Of a stretch of 64,000 nt of DNA, positions 18,564 to 28,335 are shown piece after piece. Under the pieces are notes generated by a model. The model searched no databases. It saw only the letters and a list, made by a program, of their open reading frames with translations, and had not been told where the DNA came from. The number at the start of each line of letters is the position of its first letter. Position 1 is the first letter of the stretch. Both the position numbers and the translations under genes were made by a program. Origin of the DNA: JBBDSU01 sp040904825 (GTDB lineage Bacteria > Actinomycetota > Nitriliruptoria > Nitriliruptorales > Nitriliruptoraceae); assembly GCA_040904825.1 (NCBI GenBank), contig JBBDSU010000050.1, forward strand, positions 38,801-102,800, in the 5' to 3' direction.

Positions 18564-19382
18564 GTGAGCGAGATCGAGCGATGGTGGGATGTCATGCCCG
18601 CACCTTTCGAGTCGCAACCTAGTTCCTTTATCGCCATGCTCAACCGTGCGGCACCGCAATCCATAGCCGGCACGATCGGAGGCGGGACGCTGCCTGCCAG
18701 CTTGAAGGACCAACTCGTCGATGGGACGACGGTGCTGGCCGTGGTTGCCAAGGGTGGGGTAGTCGTAGCGGGCGACCGTCGGGCAACCGCCGGACATCTC
18801 ATCTCGCGCGGCGACATGCGCAAGGTGTTCCCTGCCGACGACTGGTCAGCGGTTGCCATATCCGGTGCAGCTGGGCCGGCGATGGAGCTTGCCAAGATCT
18901 TTGCGACCGAGTTGGAGCACTACGAAAAGGTTGAGGGTGAACCCTTGTCGTTGGAGGGAAAGTCCAACAAGTTGGCGAGCATGGTGCGCGCCCACTTTCC
19001 TCTTGCACTCCAAGGGCTTGTCGTTGTGCCGCTGTTCGCAGGTGTCGAGCGGGCCACCGGCGCTGCCCAGATCTTCGAGTACGACCCGGTCGGCGGCCGC
19101 TATGTCGCGACTGATCAGGCAGCAGCCGGTAGCGGTTCGCTGGCTGCTAGGAGCACCCTGAAACGTCTTGCGGATGGCGACGCGCCGATCAGCACTGCAG
19201 TCAGCACCGCGCTTGAGGCGCTGATCGTCGCGGCCGAGGAGGATGCTGCCACCGGTGGTCCTGACATGATTCGTCGGATATATCCGATTGTGGCGGTGAT
19301 CGACGACGACGGGTACCGCGAGCTCGATGCCAGCGAAGTTGCGACGAATGTTGAGGACGTGATCGATCGGCGTCGTCGCTGA
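18564..19382 (+). CDS. prcB: 20S proteasome beta subunit
   Basis: Catalytic subunit of the bacterial 20S core. The GTG at 18564, with GAGGTG 4 bases before it, gives 272 aa. The 54-residue propeptide ends D53-G54 and autocleavage would expose the nucleophile T55 of TTVLAVVAKGG. The catalytic lysine/aspartate environment is seen in AGDRRATAGHLISRGDMRKVF. The longer in-frame extension to 18510 overlaps the promoter-like element and is rejected. Confidence 0.95.
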   Translation: MSEIERWWDVMPAPFESQPSSFIAMLNRAAPQSIAGTIGGGTLPASLKDQLVDGTTVLAVVAKGGVVVAGDRRATAGHLISRGDMRKVFPADDWSAVAISGAAGPAMELAKIFATELEHYEKVEGEPLSLEGKSNKLASMVRAHFPLALQGLVVVPLFAGVERATGAAQIFEYDPVGGRYVATDQAAAGSGSLAARSTLKRLADGDAPISTAVSTALEALIVAAEEDAATGGPDMIRRIYPIVAVIDDDGYRELDASEVATNVEDVIDRRRR

Positions 19383-19414
19383 CGTCGAGAGTCCAGGCCG
19401 AATCGGAGGAATAC

Positions 19415-20101
19415 GTGGCTACGCCGTTCTACGTCGCCCCAGAGCAGATGATGAAGGATCGGGCCGACTATGCCCGCAAAGGCATCGCGCGGGGGCGGGC
19501 ACTCATCGCTGTTGAGTACGCGGATGGCGTCGTGTTCGTCAGTGAAAATCCATCGCGATCCCTCCACAAGACTTCGGAGATCTACGATCGCATCGCTTTT
19601 GCTGCCGTGGGTCGCTATAACGAATTCGAGTCACTCCGGGTGGCTGGAATCCGTCTGGCGGATGTGAAGGGCTATCAGTATGCGCGCGAGGACGTGACGG
19701 CCAAACCGCTGGCCAACGCCTATTCCCAGGCGCTCGGGGCGATCTTCATGGGCGACTCAAAGCCCTACGAGGTCGAGTTGCTGATCGCGCAAGTCAACGG
19801 AGCTGATACCGCGACTGAGCTCTACCACATCTTGTACGACGGCTCGATCGTCGATGAACACCAGTTCGTCGCCATCGGGGGCGATACCGAGCCGTTGACC
19901 GCGGCTCTCGAAGAGCGTTGGCGGCCGGATCTGGAGTTGGCAGACGCTGTCGCTGTTGCCAAGCACAGCTTGGAAGCTGTCGGCGGTAGTCCACTCAGTG
20001 CTGGCGCGATCGAGGTGTCTGGCCTGGACTCTGGCCGCGCCCGTCGTCGCTTCTTTCGTCTGCGGGACGAAGCGCTGCGAACAGTGCTGGAAGCCGACTG
20101 A
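19415..20101 (+). CDS. prcA: 20S proteasome alpha subunit
   Basis: Non-catalytic outer-ring subunit that forms the gate and the docking pockets for ARC tails. It is 228 aa; GTG start with GGAGGA upstream. The N-terminal ATPFYVAPEQMMKDRADYARKG is the usual gating extension of actinobacterial alpha subunits. The C-terminal helix RARRRFFRLRDEALRTVL lacks the long acidic tail found in some species. It lies 32 bases after prcB in the same operon. Confidence 0.95.
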   Translation: MATPFYVAPEQMMKDRADYARKGIARGRALIAVEYADGVVFVSENPSRSLHKTSEIYDRIAFAAVGRYNEFESLRVAGIRLADVKGYQYAREDVTAKPLANAYSQALGAIFMGDSKPYEVELLIAQVNGADTATELYHILYDGSIVDEHQFVAIGGDTEPLTAALEERWRPDLELADAVAVAKHSLEAVGGSPLSAGAIEVSGLDSGRARRRFFRLRDEALRTVLEAD

Positions 20102-20113
20102 CGAGGACCATGC

Positions 20114-21472
20114 GTGCGACGACGGATCTTCGGCATCGAGACCGAGTACGGGGTGACATGCACGCTTGACGGACAGCGGCGACTCAGCCCAGACGAGGTC
20201 GCGCGCTACCTGTTTCGACGTGTTGTGTCATGGGGGCGATCGTCGAATGTGTTCCTGGAAAATGGCGCCCGGCTCTACCTGGATGTCGGGTCCCATCCCG
20301 AGTATGCGACACCCGAGTGTGACAGCCCGCTCCAGGTGACTCTTCACGACAAGGCGGGCGAACGCGTCGTCGAGGAGTTGGTTCTGGCCGCAGAGCAGCG
20401 TCTGGCCGACGAAGGCGTCAAGGGTCGTATCTCGATGTTCAAGAACAACACAGATTCAGCGGGTAACTCGTACGGTTGCCACGAGAACTACCTGGTTGAA
20501 CGTAGCGGTGACTTCCAACGGACCACTGAACGCCTCATCCCATTCCTCGTCACGCGCCAGATCTTCTCAGGGGCGGGCAAGGTGCTGCACACTGCTCGCG
20601 GCCCCCGATTCGTCTTGTCGCAAAGGGCAGAACACATTTGGGAGGGTGTGTCGTCAGCCACTACCCGGTCGCGTCCGATCATCAACACTCGTGATGAGCC
20701 CCACGCGGATGCCGAACGGTTTCGACGATTACATGTCATCGTGGGTGACTCGAACGTGTCGGCGTATACGACGTGGTTGAAGGTAGCGACGTGTGACTTG
20801 GTGCTTCGAATGCTGGAAGATCGGGCGATGGTTCGGGATCTGACCCTCGACAATTCGATTCGCGCTATTCGCGAGATCTCCCACGACTTGACAGGGCAGC
20901 AGCCGGTTCGACTGGCGACGGGCATCCACATGTCGGCACTTGAGATCCAGCAGGCCTACCTGGAACGTGTCGAACGCTACGTCGAGGGCAGTGGCGATCA
21001 GGACGACGAAGCCAAGCGCGTGGTGGGGGAATGGCGACATGTGCTGGAAGCATTGGCTGACGACGCTTCCCGCCTAGGACGGCAGCTGGATTGGGTCGCC
21101 AAGTTGAAGCTTGTTGAGGCCTACTGCACCAGGCACGCTCTTCCATTGGACGATCCGCGCGTCCAGATGATCGATCTCGCGTATCACGACGTGGTGCGCA
21201 GCAGGGGCTTGCACCATCTGTTGGAACGACAAGGACGCGTGCAACAGATGTTCGACGAGGCCGACGTTGTAGAGGCAATGTCGGAGCCGCCACCATCGAC
21301 ACGAGCAGCGTTGCGCGGAAAGTTCATTCGCAAGGCAAAGCAGGCGCACCGCGACTTCACCGTCGATTGGGTGCATCTCAAACTCAATGATCAGGCCCAG
21401 CGCACAGTGCTGTGCAAGGACCCGTTTGCGTTCGAAGATGAACGCGTCGACCGACTCATCGCGTCGATGTGA
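20114..21472 (+). CDS. pafA: Pup-protein ligase PafA
   Basis: ATP-dependent ligase that phosphorylates the Pup C-terminal Glu and joins it to substrate lysine. It is 452 aa with GTG start 12 bases after prcA. Catalytic features are E9 in GIETEYG and the base D57 in [15 protein letters not shown]. The loop that marks Dop is missing, which separates the two paralogs. The C-terminal small domain ([18 protein letters not shown]) contacts Pup. Confidence 0.96.
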   Translation: MRRRIFGIETEYGVTCTLDGQRRLSPDEVARYLFRRVVSWGRSSNVFLENGARLYLDVGSHPEYATPECDSPLQVTLHDKAGERVVEELVLAAEQRLADEGVKGRISMFKNNTDSAGNSYGCHENYLVERSGDFQRTTERLIPFLVTRQIFSGAGKVLHTARGPRFVLSQRAEHIWEGVSSATTRSRPIINTRDEPHADAERFRRLHVIVGDSNVSAYTTWLKVATCDLVLRMLEDRAMVRDLTLDNSIRAIREISHDLTGQQPVRLATGIHMSALEIQQAYLERVERYVEGSGDQDDEAKRVVGEWRHVLEALADDASRLGRQLDWVAKLKLVEAYCTRHALPLDDPRVQMIDLAYHDVVRSRGLHHLLERQGRVQQMFDEADVVEAMSEPPPSTRAALRGKFIRKAKQAHRDFTVDWVHLKLNDQAQRTVLCKDPFAFEDERVDRLIASM

Positions 21473-21491
21473 CGATGGTGGCGGAGTCTCT

Positions 21492-22481
21492 ATGAGCGCG
21501 ACGATCAAGGTTGAACGACTCGTCAACTTGACGGTCGCCCTGCTTGAGGCGCGCCGACCGTTGACGTTCGCTGAGATCCGTCGTCGTACCGGCTACTACT
21601 CGCAAGGTGATGCCGAGTCGGCCCGACGAATGTTTGAGCGCGACAAAGACGATCTGCGCAAGTTGGGTGTGCCGATTATCACGCGCGATGTGGCGTTCGG
21701 TGACGATGTTGGGTATCTGATCGATCGCCGGACGTACGAGCTTCCCGATCTTGACTTGACGCGGGATGAGGTCGCCGCATTGTCCTTGGCTGTCGGGATG
21801 GCCGGCGTTGAGGGCATGCGTCTGACATGGGCGAGGTTGGCTGCTCGCTCACCTGACCCCGTAGCACTGCCGGCGCCGGCAGTGCGAGTCCTGATTGCCG
21901 CGGATGCCGTTGAGTCGTTGGCTGATCCGATTGTGTATCGGTCCACCGTCGCGTTTACCTACCGCGCCCAAACTGGTGAACCTGCTCGCCGTACCGTCGA
22001 TCCTTACGCCGTCGCGCAGCGTCGGGGCGCGTGGTACTTGGTAGGCCACGACCGTGATCGTGATGCGCTTCGGACATTTCGCTTGGATCGCATCGAGGGC
22101 GATGTCGATGTGGTGGGCGAAGCCGGCAGCTTCACCGAGCCACCCAAATTTGATCTGGCCGAAGCATTGCAGAGGCCGGAAGCCGACCTTGTCACACTCA
22201 CACTTGAGGTGGACGCAGCCAGCCGGTGGGCGGTGGAAGCCCGCGGTGGTGAGCGCTCATCATCCGGCGTCGATCCTGCGCAACCAGCGGGCCCAGAGAC
22301 CTTCGTCGTGCACGCTTTTGATCCCGAACGCGACCTTGGTTGGTTACTTGGTTTGGTGCCGGCTGTACGCGTTGTGAAACCCCCAGAGGTCGTTGGCCGT
22401 GTCGTCGATGCGCTGACACGAATCCGTGATGGACATGCATCTGGTGAGAGCGCGGCGGGTCCCACTGGAGGTACGCGATGA
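21492..22481 (+). CDS. pafB: WYL-domain transcriptional regulator PafB
   Basis: One half of the PafBC activator that drives LexA-independent DNA-damage genes in mycobacteria. The ATG at 21492 gives 329 aa. An N-terminal winged HTH (TFAEIRRRTGYYSQGDAES) is followed by a WYL domain containing AWYLVGHDRDRD and TFRLDRIEG, then a WCX-type C-terminal domain. It ends as ATGA with pafC. The upstream frame overlapping pafA shows no similarity and is excluded. Separate pafB and pafC genes are the usual arrangement; some actinobacteria fuse them. Confidence 0.93.
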   Translation: MSATIKVERLVNLTVALLEARRPLTFAEIRRRTGYYSQGDAESARRMFERDKDDLRKLGVPIITRDVAFGDDVGYLIDRRTYELPDLDLTRDEVAALSLAVGMAGVEGMRLTWARLAARSPDPVALPAPAVRVLIAADAVESLADPIVYRSTVAFTYRAQTGEPARRTVDPYAVAQRRGAWYLVGHDRDRDALRTFRLDRIEGDVDVVGEAGSFTEPPKFDLAEALQRPEADLVTLTLEVDAASRWAVEARGGERSSSGVDPAQPAGPETFVVHAFDPERDLGWLLGLVPAVRVVKPPEVVGRVVDALTRIRDGHASGESAAGPTGGTR

Positions 22482-23449
22482 CAAGATCTGCCGGCGGCCA
22501 CAACGGTGGAACGATGCCACGCGCGGGCAGGGCGGTCACCGATGTCGCCAGAATGCTTGCGCTTGTGCCGTGGTTGCTGGAGCGTCCAGGGGTTACGGTT
22601 GAGGAAACCGCCGACAGCTTTGGCGTGAGTCCAACTGCGATTCGCCGTGATCTGCATCACTTGGACTTCTGTGGCTTGCCCGGCCTTGGCGGCGGCGACC
22701 TGTTCGAAGTCGACATGATTGGCGACCGCATCGTGGTGGCCATGGCCGACGAGTTGCGCCGACCATTGCGGCCCACGCCTGCCGAGGCGTTGCGCCTCGT
22801 GCTGACCGCCGATGGTGTAGCCGAGATCCTCGCCGACGAACTTCCTGCACTTCGCAGCGCGGTCGACAAAGTGCGTGCGGCGCTTGGCATACCCGCAGAA
22901 GTGGCTGACGTGCTAGCCGACGAGCCAACGGAAGTGTTGACCGCGCTGCGTGATGCAGTTCGTGATGGCGTCGTGGTGACATTTCAGTATCGCGGACGTG
23001 CCGATGATCAACCCCGCCTGCGGACGGTCGAGCCGTGGCAGCTCCTCGTGGACGATGGTGTGTGGTACTTGCAAGCCCGGGACGTCACCGCTGATGGTGC
23101 ACGTGTGTTCCGGATTGACCGAATGCATGCCGTCGAAGCGACGACGCGCCGCCGAGCACAGGCTGTACCGACGGAGCTGCCAGTTCCGCTCTTCCAACCG
23201 TCCGTTGACGCGGCCGAGATCATCGTCGAACTTGACGACGGCGCGCACTGGATCACAGATGCCGTGGTGTGTGAAGAGGTGATGCAGGTCTCCGGCGGCG
23301 GTGTTGAAGTGCGGCTGTTGACCGACGCGCCCCAGTGGATCGCTCAACTGGTCATGAGCGCTGGTGGTTCAGCACGGATCCGCTCTCCGGAGTGGCTCAG
23401 AATGCGGGTGCACGAACAGGCGAGCAGGGGACTGGCCGCCGTCGAGTGA
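22478..23449 (+). CDS. pafC: WYL-domain transcriptional regulator PafC
   Basis: Partner of PafB. It is 323 aa, ATG overlapping the pafB stop. HTH at about residues 20-60 (TVEETADSFGVSPTAIRRDL), WYL core VWYLQARDVTADGARVF with RIDRM, and a WCX-like C-terminus. Its stop overlaps the next GTG, so a small membrane protein is coupled to the regulator. Confidence 0.93.
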   Translation: MTRSAGGHNGGTMPRAGRAVTDVARMLALVPWLLERPGVTVEETADSFGVSPTAIRRDLHHLDFCGLPGLGGGDLFEVDMIGDRIVVAMADELRRPLRPTPAEALRLVLTADGVAEILADELPALRSAVDKVRAALGIPAEVADVLADEPTEVLTALRDAVRDGVVVTFQYRGRADDQPRLRTVEPWQLLVDDGVWYLQARDVTADGARVFRIDRMHAVEATTRRRAQAVPTELPVPLFQPSVDAAEIIVELDDGAHWITDAVVCEEVMQVSGGGVEVRLLTDAPQWIAQLVMSAGGSARIRSPEWLRMRVHEQASRGLAAVE

Positions 23450-23787
23450 GCACGGCTCAGGGCAAGACTTCCTACACTGCTGGCAGCAAATCGACCGGGG
23501 AGTATTGCGTGCTGTGGTCCGTTGTCGGTATCACGGCGTTGGCAACGTTGCTGGTGCTGGCCGTCACCTTCCTGTTCGTTGCCCGTCGAATGCGTGGAGT
23601 TGTCGAGCAGGTGACAGCGATCGAACGGCAGATCATGCCCGAAATCGAGCGCCTGCAATCCGACCTTGAGGTCAGGGCGCGAGAATGGGAGCGCATTGGT
23701 GGTAGCGGCGATGCACAGAACACGGGGAACGATGGGCCCTTGTCGTCAGGCAACGGATCTGATGGTGATGGCGATGTTGGTCGATAG
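23446..23787 (+). CDS. Small single-pass membrane protein with coiled coil, unknown function
   Basis: 113 aa from the GTG at 23446, which overlaps the pafC stop as GTGA; an alternative GTG at 23509 would shorten it by 21 residues. One hydrophobic helix (SVVGITALATLLVLAVTFLF) is followed by a charged coiled-coil segment (EQVTAIERQIMPEIERLQSD) and a disordered Gly/Asp/Asn tail. I do not recognise a family. Its position between pafC and tatA is intriguing, and the topology resembles small scaffolding or DUF948-like proteins, but no function is implied. Confidence 0.7.
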   Translation: MSTAQGKTSYTAGSKSTGEYCVLWSVVGITALATLLVLAVTFLFVARRMRGVVEQVTAIERQIMPEIERLQSDLEVRAREWERIGGSGDAQNTGNDGPLSSGNGSDGDGDVGR

Positions 23788-23817
23788 GATCGTGCTCCTT
23801 CCACTCGAGGCTTCGCC

Positions 23818-24018
23818 ATGACCATGCCAGGCGGCTGGGAACTGATTGTGATCCTGTTCATCATCTTGCTGCTGTTCGGTGCCCGCAAGTTGCCTGACCT
23901 GGCGGGATCGATGGGTAAATCCATCAAAGAGTTCCGCAAAGCGACACGCGATGCGATGGACGATGAGGACAGTGACGACGGGACGGATGGCGACTCGGAT
24001 GTGACCAAGGAGTCGTGA
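23818..24018 (+). CDS. tatA: Sec-independent protein translocase TatA
   Basis: Forms the pore component for export of folded, twin-arginine proteins. 66 aa: N-terminal transmembrane helix ([15 protein letters not shown]), the hinge, then the amphipathic helix [20 protein letters not shown] with the expected F-G and L-P positions. An acidic tail follows. It lies upstream of tatC as in mycobacteria. Confidence 0.94.
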   Translation: MTMPGGWELIVILFIILLLFGARKLPDLAGSMGKSIKEFRKATRDAMDDEDSDDGTDGDSDVTKES

Positions 24019-24076
24019 TCTCATCGCCACTCTCTCCGAACGTCCCGACGATTTCCCGACCGATGATCGCGGCGAA

Positions 24077-24811
24077 ATGTCGATCATCGAGCACCTGCGG
24101 GAGTTACGTCAGCGCCTCCTAAAGGCGGCCATTGCAACCGCAGTCGCAACCGTCGCGGGCTATGTCGCGTTTCCTTACCTCCTCGAGATTTTGATCCTCC
24201 CGTACTGTTCCATCGCGACGGAGTTGCGGCCGGATGGTCCATGTCGGCTGATCGCCCTACGGCCACTTGAACCATTCTCGGTGCGCGTCAAGACGTCGGT
24301 GGTCATCGGCCTGTTTCTTGCAGGTCCGTTGATCGTGTACCAGGTGTGGCGCTTCATCACGCCTGGTCTGACGTCGAGTGAGCGGCGTTGGACGCTGCCA
24401 TTCGTCGTGCTCAGCCAACTGATGTTTTCGCTCGGCATCGCTTTTGCCTATCTCGTCATTCCCCAAGGTTTGAGGATCTTGTTGAACATGGGAGGCCCCG
24501 GCATTGAGGCCTTGCTGTCGGCTGACGAGTACTTGTCGTTCTTTCTGCGCATGTCGGTTGCATTCGGTCTGGTCTTTGAGCTTCCGCTTGCGCTGGTGTT
24601 TCTGACGTTGGTCGGAGTCGTCACGACTCAAGGCTTGCGGCGAGCACGGCCGTACGCCGTGATCGTGATGTTCGTCGCTGCCGCGATCATTACGCCGACC
24701 ACCGATGCGCTGACGCTGTTGCTCCTCGCCGGACCGATGGTGGCGTTCTATGAACTGTCGATCCTTGCTGCGTGGTTAATTGAGCGGCGTCGACGTGCGG
24801 TCGGCCAATGA
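24077..24811 (+). CDS. tatC: Sec-independent protein translocase TatC
   Basis: Six-helix receptor for twin-arginine signal peptides. 244 aa beginning MSIIEHLRELRQRL, the conserved cytosolic start. The second loop has FSVRVK, and FELPLALVFLTLVGVV is the typical fifth-helix region. The frame is open upstream to a stop at 24002 without another ATG/GTG/TTG, so the ATG at 24077 is the only canonical start, with a weak ribosome site. It overlaps the next gene as ATGA. Confidence 0.94.
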   Translation: MSIIEHLRELRQRLLKAAIATAVATVAGYVAFPYLLEILILPYCSIATELRPDGPCRLIALRPLEPFSVRVKTSVVIGLFLAGPLIVYQVWRFITPGLTSSERRWTLPFVVLSQLMFSLGIAFAYLVIPQGLRILLNMGGPGIEALLSADEYLSFFLRMSVAFGLVFELPLALVFLTLVGVVTTQGLRRARPYAVIVMFVAAAIITPTTDALTLLLLAGPMVAFYELSILAAWLIERRRRAVGQ

Positions 24812-25446
24812 GTCATTCCACGCCATCTCCTCAATCGTTACGGTGGCATGATCGTGTCCTGGTCTGGCGTCGATTGTCGTCACAGTGGCGACCGGGGACA
24901 GTGCTGGTCGGTGTCCTCTTGGGCGTCGCCTTGGGCTTGTTGATTGGCCGTTGGACCGCACCATCCACCGACGTGGTCGCCGCACAAGCCATTGAGTCTC
25001 AATTGCTGCCGCTTGTGTTGGACGCTGACGACATCTGGATCTCGGCGTCAGGTGATCGTCCCCCAGTGGCAACCGGTCTTGTCGCCCTGCGCCGCGATGG
25101 CGATCCGTCCGTTGCTCGCGCTTCGGGAAGCGAATGGGTGAGCGACTACGACTCAATTCTCCTACGTCTGGCGGGAGTCGATGTGCCTGCCGCAGCCCGC
25201 CCGGTGCAGCGCCAGTTCATTGCTGCCGTCACGATGTCCCGAGATGCGGTTGAAGTGCTCTCGCATGCCGCGATGGTCGGCGATGAGCAGCTCGTGCGAG
25301 ACTTGACGACAGAAGTGGGACGACTGCGGCAACGAAGCGAACAAATGACGCAGTCGGCGCGTGCATCAGTTTCGGATCTGCGAGGCCAGCGAGCTGACGT
25401 GGGCCCGCCGAACCCGGTGACGCCGTTCTGGGGCGGCAGCAGGTGA
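24808..25446 (+). CDS. Membrane-anchored protein of unknown function between tatC and helY
   Basis: 212 aa with ATG overlapping tatC and stop overlapping helY, so it is translationally locked between them. A basic N-terminus and one transmembrane helix (TVLVGVLLGVALGLLIG, about residues 31-47) suggest a type II topology with a mostly extracellular helical domain (SDYDSILLRLAGVDVPAAARPVQRQF region). No cysteines or catalytic motifs are evident. I do not recognise it. Confidence 0.75.
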   Translation: MSHSTPSPQSLRWHDRVLVWRRLSSQWRPGTVLVGVLLGVALGLLIGRWTAPSTDVVAAQAIESQLLPLVLDADDIWISASGDRPPVATGLVALRRDGDPSVARASGSEWVSDYDSILLRLAGVDVPAAARPVQRQFIAAVTMSRDAVEVLSHAAMVGDEQLVRDLTTEVGRLRQRSEQMTQSARASVSDLRGQRADVGPPNPVTPFWGGSR

Positions 25447-28163
25447 GCGACACGATCATCAACTCGTTCCTCGCCACGCTGGACTTCAAGCCGGACGCCT
25501 TCCAGCGACAGGCGATCTCCGCATTGTCACAAGGGCGGTCGGTGTTGGTGGCGGCACCGACCGGCGCCGGCAAGACCGTTGTTGGCGAGTTCGCCTGTCA
25601 TGTCGCCTTGTCGTCGGGTTCGCGCACCTTCTACACGACACCCATCAAGGCGTTGTCCAACCAGAAGTATCGCGATCTGGTCGAGCGTTACGGGACTGGC
25701 AAGATCGGTTTGCTAACCGGTGATCGATCGATCAACGGTTCGGCTCCGGTGGTCGTGATGACCACTGAAGTGCTGCGCAACATGATCTATGAACGATCGC
25801 CAGCACTTGACGAGTTGCGCTATGTCGTGCTTGACGAGGTCCACTACCTGGCTGACCGTTCGCGTGGAGCGGTGTGGGAAGAAGTGATCATTCAATTGCC
25901 GCGACGCGTGGCGATTGCAGCGCTGTCGGCGACGGTCAGCAACGCTGAAAGCTTTGGCGCCTGGCTTGACCAAGTGCGGGCAGGCTGCACCACGATTGTC
26001 GAGGAAGTTCGTCCAGTCCCACTCAAGCACCATTACTTCGTGAACGGCAGAGTGCACGACACGTTTCGCGCGGGAAGGAAGCAAGGCGCATCACCCGAAC
26101 ACCGTGAACGTGCGGCTCAGGCAATTGGCGGGGTGGCAAATCCGGATGTCCTGATGCTTGAACGTCAAGCCGGGCAACGAAATCGAGTGAGCAATCGAGG
26201 CCGCCGCCAAGCGCCATCGATGCGCTTGCGTTGGCCATCACGGCCTGAGGTGGTCGAAGAACTTGCGCGCCGCCGATGGCTGCCAGCCATCTTGTTCGTG
26301 TTTTCGCGGGCGGGTTGTGATGCGGCTGCTGAACAGATCGTGCGTTCAGGCGTCCGGTTGACGTCGGTTGAAGATCGCGAGCAGATTGCGGTCATCGTCG
26401 ACACGCTTATGGCGGAATTGCCACCGGAGGATCTGCGGGTACTGGGTTATGACGCATGGCGGTCAATGCTGATGGAAGGGGTCGCTGCGCATCACGCGGG
26501 AATGGTGCCCGCGTTCAAGGAGTGTGTGGAACAACTCTTCCAACGGGGGCTCCTCAAGGTTGTGGTTGCTACCGAGACGTTGGCGCTTGGCATCAACATG
26601 CCGGCACGCACCGTTGTGCTCGAGCGGCTCGAGAAATGGGATGGCGATCGGCACGTGTTGTTGACCCCGGGGGAGTACACACAATTGACCGGAAGGGCTG
26701 GTCGCCGTGGGATCGACACAGTGGGCCATGCGGTTGTGCTGCATCAGAGGGATGTCGACTTCCGTACCGTCGCGGGTCTGGTCGGCACCAGGACATATCC
26801 TTTGGCGAGTTCCTTCGCGCCGTCCTACAACATGGCTGTCAATCTCCTTCGGCATCATGATCTGACGACGGCAGAACGCCTGTTGGGATCATCGTTCGCG
26901 CAGTTTGAAGCGGACGCTTCTGTGGCGCGCAAAGTGGATCGTCTCAGCGAATTGGAAGCTGCGCGCGACGGGTATGCCGCCAATCTGAACTGCGATCAGG
27001 GTGACTGGCCTGAGTATTGGGGACTCCGTCACGCCTTGACCTCGGCAGAACGAGAGCAACAACGACACCGGCGCAGTGCGTCTTCCGAAGAAGTGCGCCG
27101 TGCCATCGGTGGACTCCAACCGGGTGATGTGATCGTGGTGGGGGCGAATACGAGGCCCCGTCCTGTAGCAGTCGTTGGAGTGCATCTGAGCAAAGGCGGC
27201 ACGCCCATCGCTCAGGTGGTGACCGCGCAGGCATCGCTGACCCGCGTCGGTCCGCGGGAGCTTTCGAGCGTGCCGCAGATTGTTGATCGGATGGCGCTGC
27301 CTCGCAGTGGAAATCCCCGTCAACGGGACTTTCGGCGCGATGTGGCCCGCGTCCTCGATCAGATCGCGGCTGCCCACGATTTGAGCGAGGCTGCTCCGCC
27401 GCAGGAAGCCAAGGCCGATACTGCGCCGGATGACCATCTGGTCGATCGGATTCGTCAATTGAGGGCCGAAGTGACGGCGCACCCGTGCCATCATTGCGAC
27501 GATCGACCGACGCACGAGGTGTGGCAGCATCGATGGGATGACGTTGTCGACGAGCTCGATGGATTGCACACGTCGATCGCCAGGGCCACCGGTTCACTCG
27601 TGCGACGATTTACGCGTATTCGCGGCATCTTGACCGATCTCGGCTATCTGGACGCGGGAGATCGGCCTACAGACGAGGGCCGCAGATTGGCGCGTATCTA
27701 CAACGAGGCCGATCTCGTTGTGGCCGAAGCCATCCGTCAAGGAGCAGCCGCCGACCTCGATTCCGGCGAGCTTGCCGCCTGGGCTTCCATGTTCGTCTAC
27801 GAACCGCGCGGGGGCGAGCCAACTCCGCTGCTTGAATATCAACCGACCGATCGCTTGATGTCGTCGGCGTCGATCGTCGCGTCAGTGGCGTCGAAGATCC
27901 GGGGTCGGGAACAAAGCGCCGGCTTGTCGCCCCTGCGGGATTTGGATGCTGGTTTTGTCGAGGTCGCCTGGCGGTGGGCGCTGGGGGCCGACTTGGATGA
28001 CGCCGTGGGCGACATGGATCTCACAGGGGGAGACTTTGTCCGCATGATCAAACAGATCGCCGACTTGTTGGGCCAGGTCCGCGCCATTGGTGACGCCGAC
28101 CTCGCGGGACGGGTGACCGCAACCATTGACGCTATCCGCCGCGGCATCGTTGAGGCCGGATGA
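25443..28163 (+). CDS. helY: Ski2/Mtr4-like DExH RNA helicase HelY
   Basis: Superfamily 2 helicase of the actinobacterial HelY type. It is 906 aa. Motif I APTGAGKT at 38-45, motif II DEVH in VVLDEVHYLAD, motif III SAT in ALSATVSN, motif VI QLTGRAGRRGID. A linker insert and the C-terminal DSHCT-type helical domain follow (RQGAAADLDSGELAAWASMFVY region). GTG start overlaps the upstream stop as GTGA. It ends the conserved block that begins at arc. The cellular role is unclear; RNA processing or decay is inferred from Mtr4/Ski2. Confidence 0.93.
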   Translation: MSDTIINSFLATLDFKPDAFQRQAISALSQGRSVLVAAPTGAGKTVVGEFACHVALSSGSRTFYTTPIKALSNQKYRDLVERYGTGKIGLLTGDRSINGSAPVVVMTTEVLRNMIYERSPALDELRYVVLDEVHYLADRSRGAVWEEVIIQLPRRVAIAALSATVSNAESFGAWLDQVRAGCTTIVEEVRPVPLKHHYFVNGRVHDTFRAGRKQGASPEHRERAAQAIGGVANPDVLMLERQAGQRNRVSNRGRRQAPSMRLRWPSRPEVVEELARRRWLPAILFVFSRAGCDAAAEQIVRSGVRLTSVEDREQIAVIVDTLMAELPPEDLRVLGYDAWRSMLMEGVAAHHAGMVPAFKECVEQLFQRGLLKVVVATETLALGINMPARTVVLERLEKWDGDRHVLLTPGEYTQLTGRAGRRGIDTVGHAVVLHQRDVDFRTVAGLVGTRTYPLASSFAPSYNMAVNLLRHHDLTTAERLLGSSFAQFEADASVARKVDRLSELEAARDGYAANLNCDQGDWPEYWGLRHALTSAEREQQRHRRSASSEEVRRAIGGLQPGDVIVVGANTRPRPVAVVGVHLSKGGTPIAQVVTAQASLTRVGPRELSSVPQIVDRMALPRSGNPRQRDFRRDVARVLDQIAAAHDLSEAAPPQEAKADTAPDDHLVDRIRQLRAEVTAHPCHHCDDRPTHEVWQHRWDDVVDELDGLHTSIARATGSLVRRFTRIRGILTDLGYLDAGDRPTDEGRRLARIYNEADLVVAEAIRQGAAADLDSGELAAWASMFVYEPRGGEPTPLLEYQPTDRLMSSASIVASVASKIRGREQSAGLSPLRDLDAGFVEVAWRWALGADLDDAVGDMDLTGGDFVRMIKQIADLLGQVRAIGDADLAGRVTATIDAIRRGIVEAG

Positions 28164-28335
28164 GGCCCCAGCGTGCGCGGCAACCGTTGAAGGCGGTGCT
28201 GGTGCAGGGCTACGATCGTGTGAGCGGCGAGGCGGTGTGGACACGTCGTACCGCGCTGACGTCGAGAAGCCAGAACAGATGGCGTCAGTACGCCCAGCTT
28301 CCGACGGTGGCAGTGGACATCAATGACACAGGAGC

